Shown here one piece after another: positions 36,788-47,009 of a DNA stretch of 64,000 nt. Each line of letters begins with the position of its first letter. Position 1 is the first letter of the stretch. The DNA lies in the NCBI RefSeq assembly GCF_020982545.1, contig NZ_JAJKLK010000010.1, positions 124,001 through 188,000 of the forward strand, given 5' to 3'. The stretch is from Streptomyces sp. MNU76 (GTDB taxonomy: Bacteria > Actinomycetota > Actinomycetes > Streptomycetales > Streptomycetaceae). Under the pieces are notes generated by a model that was given only the letters and a program-made list of their open reading frames with translations, was not told where the DNA came from and did not search any database. A program made the translations under genes and the position numbers.

Positions 36788-36815
36788 CATCCATTAATTC
36801 ACATCCATTAATTCT
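36788..36815. repeat. A+T-rich tandem repeat upstream of the CGNR gene
   Basis: CATCCATTAATTC occurs twice with a 14-base period (36788 and 36802). Each copy contains the palindrome ATTAAT. At 25-50 bases upstream of the CGNR start this looks like an autoregulatory operator or a promoter element; its A+T content stands out from the surrounding DNA. Confidence 0.6.
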
Positions 36816-36975
36816 CGTCGAGTGACGCGCGTGCGGAGCATGCGGAGAATTCCGGGCACCCGCATTCCCCCGTGTTTCTGCGTGAATTATGGACAATTGC
36901 GGGTGAATTTTGGCACGGTGGGGCGGAGCGGCCCGTAAATCGAACACGTGGCCGATTCATTCTGGGGGTTCGCTC

Positions 36976-37896
36976 ATGCCACCCGTACGGCTCGCACCGG
37001 ACGTCGCCGCCTTCTACACCGAGCAGAGCGCGTTCACCGACCCCGGCGACCTCGCCTCGCTGTACGCCGACCTCCCGCGGGATCCGGCCCGACTCGCCCG
37101 CGTGGCACGGGATCTGATGATCCATCGGGGCGAGGGCGGGACGTTCGGCCACACCGTGGCGCGGGAGCGGCTGCACGACGACGCCGAGACGCGCTACCTC
37201 GACGACATCCTGCGGCTCATCGTCGAACGGAACGACGCGCCCCTGTCGCACCGCCGTGAGCCCGGGGACCGGTTCGTCGGTGTGTGCCGCGACTTCTCGC
37301 TGCTGCACTGCTCGCTCCTGCGGCACTTCGGCGTGCCGGCCCGGCTGCGCTCGGGCTTCGCCACGTACTTCGGGGAGAACGGATTCCACTGCGACCATGT
37401 GGTCACCGAGTACTGGGACCCGGCGCGGGGCTGGCTGCTGGCCGACGCACAGCTGGCCGAGCCGCTGGTCGCCGACGAGTGGGGGATCGACTTCGACCCG
37501 ATGGACGTACCGCGCGACCGCTTCCTGGTGGCGGGCAAGGCGTGGCGGGCCGTCCGGGCGGGTGAGGCGGACGCCCGGACGTTCGGCCTGCACCCGCCGG
37601 AGGACGGGCCGCTGAACGGGGAGTGGTTCGTGGCCGGGAACGTCCGGCTCGATCTCGCGGCGCTGAACAAGGTCGAGACGCTGCTGTGGGACATCTGGGG
37701 CACCGAGACGGAGGCCGGGCAAGAGCTCGTCGCCCCGGTCCGCGAACTGTACGACGAGGTCGCCGCGGTGGTGGGCGACGAGGTGCGCTTCGCCACGGCG
37801 CGCGAGCTGTTCGCGGAACGCGAGGGGCTGCGGACACCGCGGACCGTGCTGTCGCTGGCGCCCTACAACGGCCCGCGCGAGGTCACCCTGCGCTGA
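36976..37896 (+). CDS. Transglutaminase-like protein
   Basis: 306 residues with a papain/transglutaminase-like core: catalytic Cys in GVCRDFSLLHCSLLRHFGVP (about residue 98), His in FHCDHVVTEYWD (about 138) and Asp in WLLADAQLAEP. Actinobacterial members are intracellular and uncharacterised; peptidase or cross-linking activity is inferred. No signal peptide. ATG 36976 has a GGGGGT ribosome site about eight bases upstream. The stop is followed by a long hairpin. Confidence 0.85.
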   Translation: MPPVRLAPDVAAFYTEQSAFTDPGDLASLYADLPRDPARLARVARDLMIHRGEGGTFGHTVARERLHDDAETRYLDDILRLIVERNDAPLSHRREPGDRFVGVCRDFSLLHCSLLRHFGVPARLRSGFATYFGENGFHCDHVVTEYWDPARGWLLADAQLAEPLVADEWGIDFDPMDVPRDRFLVAGKAWRAVRAGEADARTFGLHPPEDGPLNGEWFVAGNVRLDLAALNKVETLLWDIWGTETEAGQELVAPVRELYDEVAAVVGDEVRFATARELFAEREGLRTPRTVLSLAPYNGPREVTLR

Positions 37897-37901
37897 CCCC
37901 G

Positions 37902-37936
37902 CCGTGGGGTGGGCGGCCTGACCGCCCACTCCACGG
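37902..37936. terminator. Bidirectional hairpin terminator
   Basis: 15-bp stem CCGTGGGGTGGGCGG (37902-37916) with CCGCCCACTCCACGG (37922-37936), five-base loop, one wobble pair. It lies between the convergent transglutaminase-like and DUF397 genes. Confidence 0.85.
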
Positions 37937-37949
37937 CACGTACGGCCGC

Positions 37950-38195
37950 TCAGGTCAGGTCGAACTCGCCCTCACGGGCCCCCGACACGAAGGCGCCCCA
38001 TTCCGCGGGGGTGAAGATCAGCGAGGGGCTCTCGGGGCTGCCGCTGTTGCGCATGGCGATGAAACCCTCGACAAAGGCGATCTGGACATCTCCCCGCCCC
38101 TGGCTGCTCGACCGCCAGTCCGCGTTGCTCAGGTCCAGTTCCGCCGGCTTGTGCCAGCCATCGAGGGATCGCTGCTGCATGGTGGTCTCGGCCAC
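37950..38195 (-). CDS. Orphan DUF397 protein
   Basis: 81 residues, the family's usual size: LSNADWRSSSQGRGDVQIAF, then IAMRNSGSPESPSLIFTPAE and WGAFVSGAREGEFDL. DUF397 proteins are WhiJ-system partners, normally next to an XRE-type regulator; no such partner is adjacent here. GTG 38195 chosen because GGAG precedes it by seven bases; the ATG six codons in also fits. Confidence 0.88.
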   Translation of the reverse strand: MAETTMQQRSLDGWHKPAELDLSNADWRSSSQGRGDVQIAFVEGFIAMRNSGSPESPSLIFTPAEWGAFVSGAREGEFDLT

Positions 38196-38277
38196 GTCCG
38201 TGCTCCTCCCGGTTCGTCGTCCGCCCGTCAGACTAGCGATCGGCCCCCACCGCGCACAGGCCGTGCGAGCGGAAGGT

Positions 38278-39440
<1,163 letters not shown>

Positions 39441-39444
<4 letters not shown>

Positions 39445-40511
39445 CGGGGACCCCCTTCGAGTACGGCGACCAGGTTCTGTTGGAGACACGGGCCGGAGGT
39501 GGCGTGCGCGAGCGCCCGGTCGGACTCGCCCCGGTGGATGCGGGCGGCGGCCTCGCCGATCCGGATGAGCCCGGCGGCCATGATCGGGTTGGCGGCCAGG
39601 GCCCCGCCCGACGGGTTGACGCGCACGGTCTCGTCGAGCCCGAGGGCCCTGCGCAGGACGATCTCCTGGGAGCTGAACGGCGCGTGCAACTCGGCGGTGT
39701 CGACGGGCCGTTCGTAGGCCCCGGCCCGCTCGGCGGCGAGCCGGGCGGACGGTGAGTCGGTCAGGTCGCGCACGCCGAGGCCGTGTGCCTCGATGCGGTG
39801 GTCGATGCCCCGGATCCAGGCGGGCCGCTCGCACAGTTCCCTGGCCCGCTCCCCCGCGGCGAGGATGACGGCGGCGGCCCCGTCGCCGATGGGCGGGCAG
39901 TCCCCGGTGCGCAGCGGCCGTACGAGGTAGTCGCACTGGGGCACCGAACCCCGCAGCTGGGCATGGGAGTTGGCGTTCGCGTCCGCGCGGCTGCGCACCC
40001 CGACCGCCGCCAGGGCCGGTTCGTCCGTGGCGCCCGCGTCGATGAGGGCCTGGGCCTGGAGGGCGGCCAGGGCGACGGAGTCGGGCCACAGCGGGGCCAG
40101 GTAGTACGGGTCGAGCTGCCGGGTGAGGACGTCCCGTACGGAGCCCGGCGAGGACTTGCCGTAGGAGTAGACGAGCGCGGTGTCGGCGTCCCCCGTGCGG
40201 AGTTTCACCCAGGCCTCGTAGAGCGCCCACGCCCCGTCCATCTCGACGTGCGACTCGGAGATCGGCGGCCAGGCGCCCACGCCGTCGAGGGCGAGGGTGA
40301 AGGAGAAGGCGCGGCCGGCGAGGTAGTCGCTGGAGCCGGAGCAGGTGAAGCCGATGTCGGCGGTCTTCAACCCGGTCCGCTCCAGGACCTGGTGGAGCAC
40401 CGGCATGAGCATCTCCACCTCGGAGACCTCGTCGCTGGTGCGCCGGTGGTCGGTCTGGGCGAAGGCCACGACGGCGATGTCACGGGCTCCCGGGGCTTCT
40501 TCGCGCGTCAC
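39441..40511 (-). CDS. Thiolase-fold lipid-transfer protein, second paralogue
   Basis: 356 residues, thiolase fold (DIAVVAFAQTDHRRTSDEVS; MDGAWALYEAWVKLRTGDAD; GDGAAAVILAAG; TAELHAPFSSQEIVLRRALG). The N-terminal nucleophile Cys is absent here too (SHVEMDGA), while a C-terminal Cys remains in SGPCLQQN. Distinct in length and sequence from its neighbour, so the two probably form a hetero-oligomer with the DUF35 protein. GTG 40511 overlaps the stop of the DUF35 gene by four bases. Confidence 0.82.
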
Positions 40512-41449
40512 AGCAGCTCCTTGTACATGTCGTAGTCCGCGTCGGGTTCGCCGGTGGGCCGGTAGTGGTCGGGGTAGCGGGCCCCTTGCGTCCACACCGG
40601 CTCCACGCGCAGCCCCATGCGCACCTGGTCGTAGGGGATGCCGGCGATCCGGCCGTGCAGGGCGAGCCCGGCACCGTCGAGGGCGATGTGGGCGTAGACG
40701 TAAGGGACTTCGATGTCCAGGTTCTTCGCCTTGATGTTGACGATGCAGAAAGTGGTGACCGTGCCGCCCGGACCGACCTCGACGCGCTCCCGTGTGGCGA
40801 CCCCGCAGGTCGGGCAGGCGCCGCGGGGCGGGACGTACACCTTGCGGCAGGACGGGCATCGTTCGCCGACGATGCGCCGGTCGCCGAGGGCCTCGATGTA
40901 GCCGGTCTGGGCGCGTCCCGGCGAGTACGTGTAGTCGAGGCGGGCGGCGGCGACGATGCCGGTGATCGCCTCCTGGAACTCTCCGCTGCGGCCCGCCGGT
41001 TCCACCGGTCCGCCGTCGTACGGTTCGAAGCAGGCGATGTCCGTGATGGCACCGGACCGCTCCTCGGCCCACCGCACCCGGACCCGCATACCGGTGCGGA
41101 CGGTGTCGGGGCCGGGCGCGTCGAGGGCGTGCAGCAGGGCCGTGTCGGCGCCGTCGAGTTTCACCAGCACCCAGGCGAAGGGGGTGTCGAGGGGCTGGCC
41201 GCGACGGGGCTCGTGGTTCCAGGCCCAGGTGGTGACGGTTCCGGTGGGGGCGACCTCGACGAGGTCCCGGATCTCCTCGGCGGTGACGGGGTCGTACTCG
41301 ACGGGCGGCACCAGCACCTTGCCGTCACCCGTGCGTACACCGAGGACAACCCGCTCCCGCAGCCCGGTGAGAAAGGCGCTCTGCACGGGGCCGACGGACC
41401 GGGTGAACGGAAACTCGACGGTGAGGGGGGCCTTGAGGATCGCGGACAT
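40508..41449 (-). CDS. DUF35 OB-fold/zinc-ribbon acyl-CoA-binding protein (double domain)
   Basis: 313 residues with two OB-fold DUF35 units: an N-terminal one (about 50-150, ATGT-like VAPTGTVTTWAWNHEP) and a complete C-terminal one with the zinc ribbon CPSCRKVYVPPRGACPTC followed by GPGGTVTTFCIVN. DUF35 proteins bind acyl-CoA and are obligate partners of Ltp-type thiolases and of MaoC-like hydratases. It is the first gene of the operon; GGAGG lies eight bases before ATG 41449. Confidence 0.87.
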   Translation of the reverse strand: MSAILKAPLTVEFPFTRSVGPVQSAFLTGLRERVVLGVRTGDGKVLVPPVEYDPVTAEEIRDLVEVAPTGTVTTWAWNHEPRRGQPLDTPFAWVLVKLDGADTALLHALDAPGPDTVRTGMRVRVRWAEERSGAITDIACFEPYDGGPVEPAGRSGEFQEAITGIVAAARLDYTYSPGRAQTGYIEALGDRRIVGERCPSCRKVYVPPRGACPTCGVATRERVEVGPGGTVTTFCIVNIKAKNLDIEVPYVYAHIALDGAGLALHGRIAGIPYDQVRMGLRVEPVWTQGARYPDHYRPTGEPDADYDMYKELL

Positions 41450-41470
41450 CGGGGCTTGCCTCCTTCGAAA

Positions 41471-41533
41471 GGGGGGCGGCAGGAGCGCCCCCGAGGGCGC
41501 GGGGAACTGCGCGACCAGCCACGACGGACCCGC
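41471..41533. repeat. Hairpin plus dispersed intergenic repeat
   Basis: GGGGGCG (41472-41478) and CGCCCCC (41486-41492) form a hairpin between the crotonase gene and the DUF35 operon. Next to it (41495-41533) is a widely dispersed Streptomyces intergenic motif, core GGCGCGGGGAACTGCGCG; the same core recurs, reversed, at 50791-50818. Confidence 0.6.
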
Positions 41534-41560
41534 GGCCGACACACGACCTGAGCAGTACGT

Positions 41561-42361
41561 CTACGCCCGCCTGTAAACGGGGGGCCTCTTCTCGGCGAAG
41601 GCACGAGCCCCCTCCTTCGCGTCGGCCGTGTCGAAGACCGGCCACCCCCGCTTCAACTCGGCGGCCAGCCCCTCCGCCTCGGTCATCTCGGCCGTCTCGT
41701 ACACGGACGCCTTCACCGCCTCCACGGCCAGCGGCCCGCACGCGTTGATCTGTTCGGCGATCTCCAGGGCCTTGGGCAGGGCTGTGCCGTCGGCCACGAC
41801 GTGCCCGACGAGACCGATCCCGGCGGCCTCGTGCGCGCTGTAGGGCCGGCCGGTGAGCAGCATCTCCAACGCGTGCGTACGCGGGATCTGCCGCTGGAGG
41901 CGGACCGTGGAACCGCCGATCGGGAAGAGCCCGCGCCGGACCTCGAAGAGGCCGAACGTCGCCGACTCCCCCGCGACGCGGATGTCCGTGCCCTGGAGGA
42001 TCTCCGTGCCGCCGGCGACACAGTGCCCCTCGACCGCGGCGATGACCGGTTTGCGCGGCCGGTGGTGACGCAGCATCGCCTTCCAGTGCAGGTCGGGGTC
42101 GGCCTTGAGCCGGTCCCGGTACTGCCGGCCCTCCATGCCCTTGCCCGCGAGGGCCTTCAGGTCCATCCCGGCGCAGAAGGCACCGCCGGCTCCCGTGAGG
42201 ACGATCGAGCGGACCTCCTCGTCCTCGTCGGCCTGGACCCAGCCGTCGTACAGGCCGACCAGCATCGGCAGCGAGAGCGCGTTCTTGGCCTCGGGCCTGT
42301 TGAGCGTGAGCACCAGTGTGGCGCCTTCGCGTCGCACGGTGAGGTGTTCGGTGCCGCCCAT
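41561..42361 (-). CDS. Enoyl-CoA hydratase/isomerase (crotonase) family
   Basis: 266 residues with the crotonase fold: LVLTLNRPEAKNALSLPMLV, oxyanion-hole segments GAGGAFCAGMDLKALAG and EGHCVAGGTEILQGTDIRVA, and FGLFEVRRGLFPIGG. Hydration or isomerisation of an unsaturated acyl-CoA in beta-oxidation is likely; the exact step is unknown. ATG 42361 follows GGAGG by seven bases. It is divergent from an acyl-CoA synthetase, with a shared palindrome between. Confidence 0.87.
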   Translation of the reverse strand: MGGTEHLTVRREGATLVLTLNRPEAKNALSLPMLVGLYDGWVQADEDEEVRSIVLTGAGGAFCAGMDLKALAGKGMEGRQYRDRLKADPDLHWKAMLRHHRPRKPVIAAVEGHCVAGGTEILQGTDIRVAGESATFGLFEVRRGLFPIGGSTVRLQRQIPRTHALEMLLTGRPYSAHEAAGIGLVGHVVADGTALPKALEIAEQINACGPLAVEAVKASVYETAEMTEAEGLAAELKRGWPVFDTADAKEGARAFAEKRPPVYRRA

Positions 42362-42427
42362 CCGGTGTCCTCCGTCCACAGGAAACGAGAACAGGTTGCA
42401 GGAGCCGGGTCGGCACTTCAAGGGTTT

Positions 42428-42444
42428 TCTGACAGACAGTCAGA
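42428..42444. promoter_or_regulatory. TetR-type palindromic operator, copy 1
   Basis: Palindrome TCTGAC-AGACA-GTCAGA lies 67 bases from the crotonase start and 86 bases from the divergent acyl-CoA synthetase start. It is flanked by AGGGTTT on the left and TTT on the right, shared with copy 2 at 50699. Confidence 0.75.
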
Positions 42445-42529
42445 TTTCTGTGCGTGGACTCTTCACAGTTGTGCCGCCCTTTGCTCTGATGACCGGCAAC
42501 CGAGGGGCAGCGGGGTCAGGAGGAGTGCG

Positions 42530-44149
42530 GTGGAGTACAACCTTGCCGACCTGTTCGAGTCGGTCGTCGACGTGGTTCCCGACCGGGCGGCGCTCGCGTA
42601 CCTCGACATCCCCGGTACGCGCGCGGAACGCCGGCTGACCTACGCCGAACTGGACGCGGCGGCGAACCGGATCGGCCACCATCTGCTCGACGGCGGGATA
42701 CGGCCCGGCGAGCATGTCGGCCTGCATCTCTACAACGGCGTCGAGTACCTGCAGACCGCGCTCGGCTGCCTCAAGGCGAGGATCGTGCCGGTCAATGTCA
42801 ACTACCGCTATGTGGCAGAGGAGTTGGTCTACCTCTACCGCGACGCGGACCTGGCCGGGCTGGTCTTCGAGGCGGAGTTCACGGGGCGGGTGGCGGCTGC
42901 GCTGCCGCGGACGGAGAAGCTGCGGCACCTGGTGCGGGTGGGGACCCCCGCGCCGGACGCGCCCGCCCTCGACGCCGTCGCCTTCGTCGAGGCGGAGGCC
43001 GCCGCGTCGGACGGCCGGGGCTTTCCGGCGCGCTCGGGCGACGACCAGTTCATCATCTACACCGGCGGCACCACGGGCATGCCCAAGGGGGTGATGTGGC
43101 GTCAGGAGGACCTGTTCTTCTCGGGGTTGGGCGGCGGCGCGCCGACCGGGGAGCCGGTGAAGTCCCCGGAGGAGCTGGCCGAGCGGGTGGCTGCCGGGGG
43201 CGAGGGGATCACGTTCTTCCCCACGGCCCCGCTGATGCACGGGACGTCCACTCTCACCGCGTTCATCGGGTTCAACTTCGGCCAACGGGTCGTGATCCAC
43301 CGCAAGTTCGTGCCCGAGGAGGTCCTGCGCACCATCGAGCGGGAGAAGGTCACCAGTGTGTCCCTGGTCGGCGACGCGATGCTGCGGCCGCTGATCGACG
43401 CGCTCGGCGGGCCCCTGAAGGGCACCGACTGCTCGTCGCTGTTCAGTGTGTCGACCTCTGGGGCGATCATGTCCGAGACGGTCCGGCGGCAGTTCCAGGC
43501 CCTGGTGCCGAACGCGATGCTGCTGAACAACTTCGGCTCGTCGGAGTCAGGTTTCAACGGAACGGCCACGCAGGACGCGGGCGCGGGCGACGGTTTCCGC
43601 ATCCGCGTGCACTCCCGTACGCAGGTCGTGGACCCGGCGACGTACGAGCCGGTCCCGGTCGGTGTGCCCGGCCGGGTGGCGCAGCGGGGCCATGTCCCCC
43701 TCGGCTACTACAACGACCCTCGGAAGACCGCAGAGACCTTCTTCGAGCGGGACGGCGAGCGCTGGGTGCTTCTCGGCGACATGGCGACCGTCGACGAGGA
43801 GGGCGTCGTCACGGTCCTCGGCCGGGGGTCGCAGTGCATCAACACCGGTGGCGAGAAGGTGTATCCGGAGGAGGTCGAGCAGGCGCTCAAGGCCCATCCC
43901 GACGTCTACGACGCGCTGGTCGCCGGGGTGCCGGACGTCCGGTGGGGCAACCACGTGGCCGCCGTGGTGCAGCTGCGCGAGGGGGCCGCCCGGCCGTCGC
44001 TGGAGGACATCCAGACCCACTGCCGCACCCGCCTCGCCGGCTACAAGATCCCCCGCCAGCTGGTCCTCACCGACGCCATCCAGCGCTCCCCCAGCGGCAA
44101 GGCGGACTACCGCTGGGCGCGCTCGGTGGCGGTGGCGGCGGACGCGTGA
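42530..44149 (+). CDS. Acyl-CoA synthetase (FadD-type)
   Basis: ANL-superfamily ligase, 539 residues. AMP-binding motif FIIYTGGTTGMPKGVMWRQE, NNFGSSESGF and adenylate-binding GDMATVDEEGVVTVLGRG are present; the catalytic Lys lies in RSPSGKADYRW near the end. Activates a carboxylic acid to its CoA thioester; the N-terminus EYNLADLFESVVDVVPDRAA is typical of the steroid/branched-acid FadD clade of actinobacteria, but the substrate is unknown. GTG 42530 follows AGGAGGAG by five bases. Probably under the 42428 operator. Confidence 0.9.
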   Translation: MEYNLADLFESVVDVVPDRAALAYLDIPGTRAERRLTYAELDAAANRIGHHLLDGGIRPGEHVGLHLYNGVEYLQTALGCLKARIVPVNVNYRYVAEELVYLYRDADLAGLVFEAEFTGRVAAALPRTEKLRHLVRVGTPAPDAPALDAVAFVEAEAAASDGRGFPARSGDDQFIIYTGGTTGMPKGVMWRQEDLFFSGLGGGAPTGEPVKSPEELAERVAAGGEGITFFPTAPLMHGTSTLTAFIGFNFGQRVVIHRKFVPEEVLRTIEREKVTSVSLVGDAMLRPLIDALGGPLKGTDCSSLFSVSTSGAIMSETVRRQFQALVPNAMLLNNFGSSESGFNGTATQDAGAGDGFRIRVHSRTQVVDPATYEPVPVGVPGRVAQRGHVPLGYYNDPRKTAETFFERDGERWVLLGDMATVDEEGVVTVLGRGSQCINTGGEKVYPEEVEQALKAHPDVYDALVAGVPDVRWGNHVAAVVQLREGAARPSLEDIQTHCRTRLAGYKIPRQLVLTDAIQRSPSGKADYRWARSVAVAADA

Positions 44150-44173
44150 GCCGGCCACCGGGGTCGCGTCCGG

Positions 44174-45673
44174 TCAGGGGCGCGTGAAACGGTCGCGGAG
44201 CTCGCGCTTGAGGATCTTTCCGCTGGCGTTGCGCGGTAGTTCGTCCACGAAGAAGACCCGCTTCGGTGCCTTGAAGTGGGGGAGCTTCTCGCGGGCGTGG
44301 GAGATCAGTTCCTCCTCGGTCGCCTCGCCCCGGGGGACGACGACCGCCGCGACGGCCTCGATCCAGTGGTCGTCGGGCAGGCCGATCACCGCGACCTCGG
44401 CCACCCGGTCGTGGGTGTAGAGCGCGTCCTCGACCTGGCGGGAGGCGATCAGGACGCCACCGGAGTTGATGACGTCCTTCACCCGGTCGACGACCGTGAA
44501 GAACCCGTGGGCGTCGCGCACCGCGAGGTCCCCGGAGTGGAACCAGCCGTCACGGAACGCCTCGGCGGTCTCCTCCGGCTTCTCCCAGTAGCCCTCGCAG
44601 AGTTGGGGCGACTGATACACGATCTCGCCGGGAGAGCCGTCGGGCACCTCCTCACCGTCCTCGTCGACGACCTTGGCCTCGACGAACATGACGGGACGCC
44701 CGCAGGAGTCCATCCGGCCCTTGTGCTCGTAAGGACCGAGGACCATGGACAGCGGGCCGATCTCGCTCTGTCCGAAGCAGTTGTGGAAGGCCAGCTTCGG
44801 CAGGCGCTCCCTGAGGCGTTCCAGGACCGGCACCGGCATGATCGACGCCCCGTAGTAGGCCTTGCGCAGCCCGCCGAGGTCGCGGGTGTCGAAGTCGGGG
44901 CGGTTCGCGAGGGCGATCCACACCGTGGGCGGGGCGAAGAGGCTGTCGGCGCGGCCCTCCTCCACCAGGTCCAGGATCCGGTCGCCGTCGGGCCCGTCGA
45001 GGATCGTGTTGGTGGCCCCGACCGCGAGGTACGGCACCAGGAACACATGCATCTGCGCCGAGTGGTAGAGCGGCAGGGAGTGCAGAGGCAGGTCGCCCGC
45101 CTGGAGGTCCAGGGCGGCGATCGCGCTGAGGTACTCGTGCACCAGGGCGCGGTGCGTCATCATCGCGCCCTTGGGGAGCGCGGTGGTGCCCGAGGTGTAG
45201 AGGAGCTGGACGAGGTCCTCGGCGCGGGACTCCTCCCCGTCGTACGGCTCGGTGGTCGCGAGGCGGGCGAGGAGCGAGTCGTCGGCGTCCCGCAGCGCCA
45301 GGGTGCGGGTGCCGTCGGGGAGGTGGCCGGCCAGGTCCGGGTCGGTGAGGACGAGGGTGCTGCCCGACTGGTCGAGGATGTAGGAGAGGTCGTCCCCGGT
45401 GAGGTTCTGGTTGACCGGGACGTGCACCAGGCCGGCTCGGGCCGCGCCCAGGAAGGCGATCAGGTAGGCGTCCGAGTTGTGGCCGTAGGCGGCGACCCGG
45501 TCGCCCGGTGCGAGGCCGGTGTCGCGCAGGGCACGGGCGGCACGGGAGACGGCATCGTCCAGTTCGGCGTAGGTCCAGGACCGCTCGCCGTAGTGGATCG
45601 CGGTGCGGGCCGGGGTCCGCCGGGCGCTGCGCCGCAGCGTCCCGTCGACCGTCACGCTGCGACCAGCCGTCAT
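44174..45673 (-). CDS. Acyl-CoA synthetase (ANL family)
   Basis: ANL-superfamily ligase, 499 residues. Motifs: LLYTSGTTALPKGAMMTHRA, GYWEKPEETAEAFRDGWFHS, FTVVDRVKDVINSGGVLIAS and the C-terminal catalytic Lys in LPRNASGKILKREL. Substrate unknown. It converges with the previous synthetase gene, with no operator of the 42428 type visible upstream. ATG 45673 follows GGAGAG by eight bases. Confidence 0.9.
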   Translation of the reverse strand: MTAGRSVTVDGTLRRSARRTPARTAIHYGERSWTYAELDDAVSRAARALRDTGLAPGDRVAAYGHNSDAYLIAFLGAARAGLVHVPVNQNLTGDDLSYILDQSGSTLVLTDPDLAGHLPDGTRTLALRDADDSLLARLATTEPYDGEESRAEDLVQLLYTSGTTALPKGAMMTHRALVHEYLSAIAALDLQAGDLPLHSLPLYHSAQMHVFLVPYLAVGATNTILDGPDGDRILDLVEEGRADSLFAPPTVWIALANRPDFDTRDLGGLRKAYYGASIMPVPVLERLRERLPKLAFHNCFGQSEIGPLSMVLGPYEHKGRMDSCGRPVMFVEAKVVDEDGEEVPDGSPGEIVYQSPQLCEGYWEKPEETAEAFRDGWFHSGDLAVRDAHGFFTVVDRVKDVINSGGVLIASRQVEDALYTHDRVAEVAVIGLPDDHWIEAVAAVVVPRGEATEEELISHAREKLPHFKAPKRVFFVDELPRNASGKILKRELRDRFTRP

Positions 45674-45902
45674 GTCCCGCTCTCCTTCGTCCAGGTCCTG
45701 CCGCGATCCTCGTTCCGTCGCGCGAGCCAGGTCAAGCGCATCGGCCCCGTGGCCGCTGTCCGGCGCACATGGCGGGAAGTCGCTCAACCCCGGCCTTCGT
45801 ACGGTGAGTCACCTTGAGGGAAGATCCATCACCCGTATGGACTACGTGGACACGTGTCGACCTGCTCAACCCTTTCTTCCTCCGACGACGTTGGGAGTCG
45901 CC

Positions 45903-46912
45903 ATGCGCACCCGCCTGAGACAGCCCGCTCGGACTGCGCGCTCGGCAGCGACGCGGACGCGGTGCAGCCGGGCATCTTCGGGCCCGCGAGGATGCCGACG
46001 CTGAAGGACGCGCCGTACGCGGAGAACTCCAACGACAGCGCGTGGCTGGCCAACGCGGACCAGCCGCTGACGGGGTACGAGCGGGTCTTCGGCAATGTCG
46101 GCACCCAGCGGTCGCTACGGACCCGCGGCGCGATCGAGGACGTGGCGGCCATGGCCGACAAGGGCGGCCTGACCGTACGGGACCTGCAGCGGCAGCAGTT
46201 CGCCAATCGGGTGCCCGCGGCCGATCTCGCGGCCGACGACGTGGCCCGTGCCTGTGCCGCGCTGCCGGGCGGGACGGCGACGGCCGGTGACGGCGTGGAG
46301 GTGGACGTGTCCGATGCGTGCCGGGTGCTGCGGACCTGGGACCGGACCGTCGACGGCGACAGTCGGGGCGCGCTGCTCTTCGACCGCTTCTGGCGGCGGC
46401 TGAGCGCCACGCTGCCGCGCCCGCAGTTGTGGAAGGTGCCGTTCTCGGCGGCGGACCCGGTCAACACCCCGAACACGCTCAACACCGACGCGCCCGGCTT
46501 CGAGACAGCCCTGGCGGAGACGTTGACGGAACTGCGGGCGTCGGGCGTCGCGTTGGACGCGAAGCTCGGCGACCACCAGTTCGTCGTACGGAACGGATCG
46601 CGCATCCCGGTGTCCGGCGGCACGGAGTCGCTGGGCGTGTGGAACAAGATCGAGTCGGCGTGGCGCGGGGCCGAGGGCGGCTATGCCGAGGTCTCGTCGG
46701 GTTCCAGCCACATCCAGGCGGTCGGCTGGGACGGCGGCCGCTGCCCGGTGGCCCGCACGCTGCTGACGTACTCGCAGTCGTCGAACCCGAATTCACCCCA
46801 CTACCTGGACCAGACGCGGCTGTTCTCGGCGGAGAAGTGGGTGACCTCCCGGTTCTGCGAGAAGGACATTCTGTCCTCGCCGAAGCTGAAGGTGGTGCGT
46901 GTGAGCCAATGA
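45903..46912 (+). pseudogene. Remnant of a penicillin-acylase-type (aculeacin acylase-like) gene
   Basis: The ATG at 45903 has a GGGAG ribosome site and codes for MRTRLRQPARTARS, a plausible signal-peptide start, but then loses frame. From about 45,935 another frame reads the C-terminal third of an Ntn-hydrolase of the aculeacin A/cyclic lipopeptide acylase group: SDADAVQPGIFGPARMPTLK, NSNDSAWLANADQPLTGYER, NTDAPGFETALAETL, then a C-terminus with EVSSGSSHIQAVGWD. The signal core, alpha subunit and catalytic N-terminal Ser of the beta subunit are missing, so a large internal deletion (normal length about 750-800 residues) is the simplest explanation. Confidence 0.75.
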
Positions 46913-46923
46913 GCGACGGGGTG

Positions 46924-46951
46924 TGGTGCCGCCCCGCTCGGGGCGGCACCA
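46924..46951 (+). terminator. Hairpin terminator
   Basis: Perfect 12-bp stem TGGTGCCGCCCC (46924-46935) with GGGGCGGCACCA (46940-46951), loop GCTC, then TTCTTCT. It has outlived the acylase gene it presumably served. Confidence 0.9.
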
Positions 46952-47009
46952 TTCTTCTGACAGCACCATGCCATTGGCATATCACTCTTCCTCTTGAGGA
47001 GGCCCCTCG

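Noticed and set aside
41471..41493. GC hairpin as a small RNA gene
   Set aside because: Stem is short, lies between operons and is best explained as a terminator-like element.
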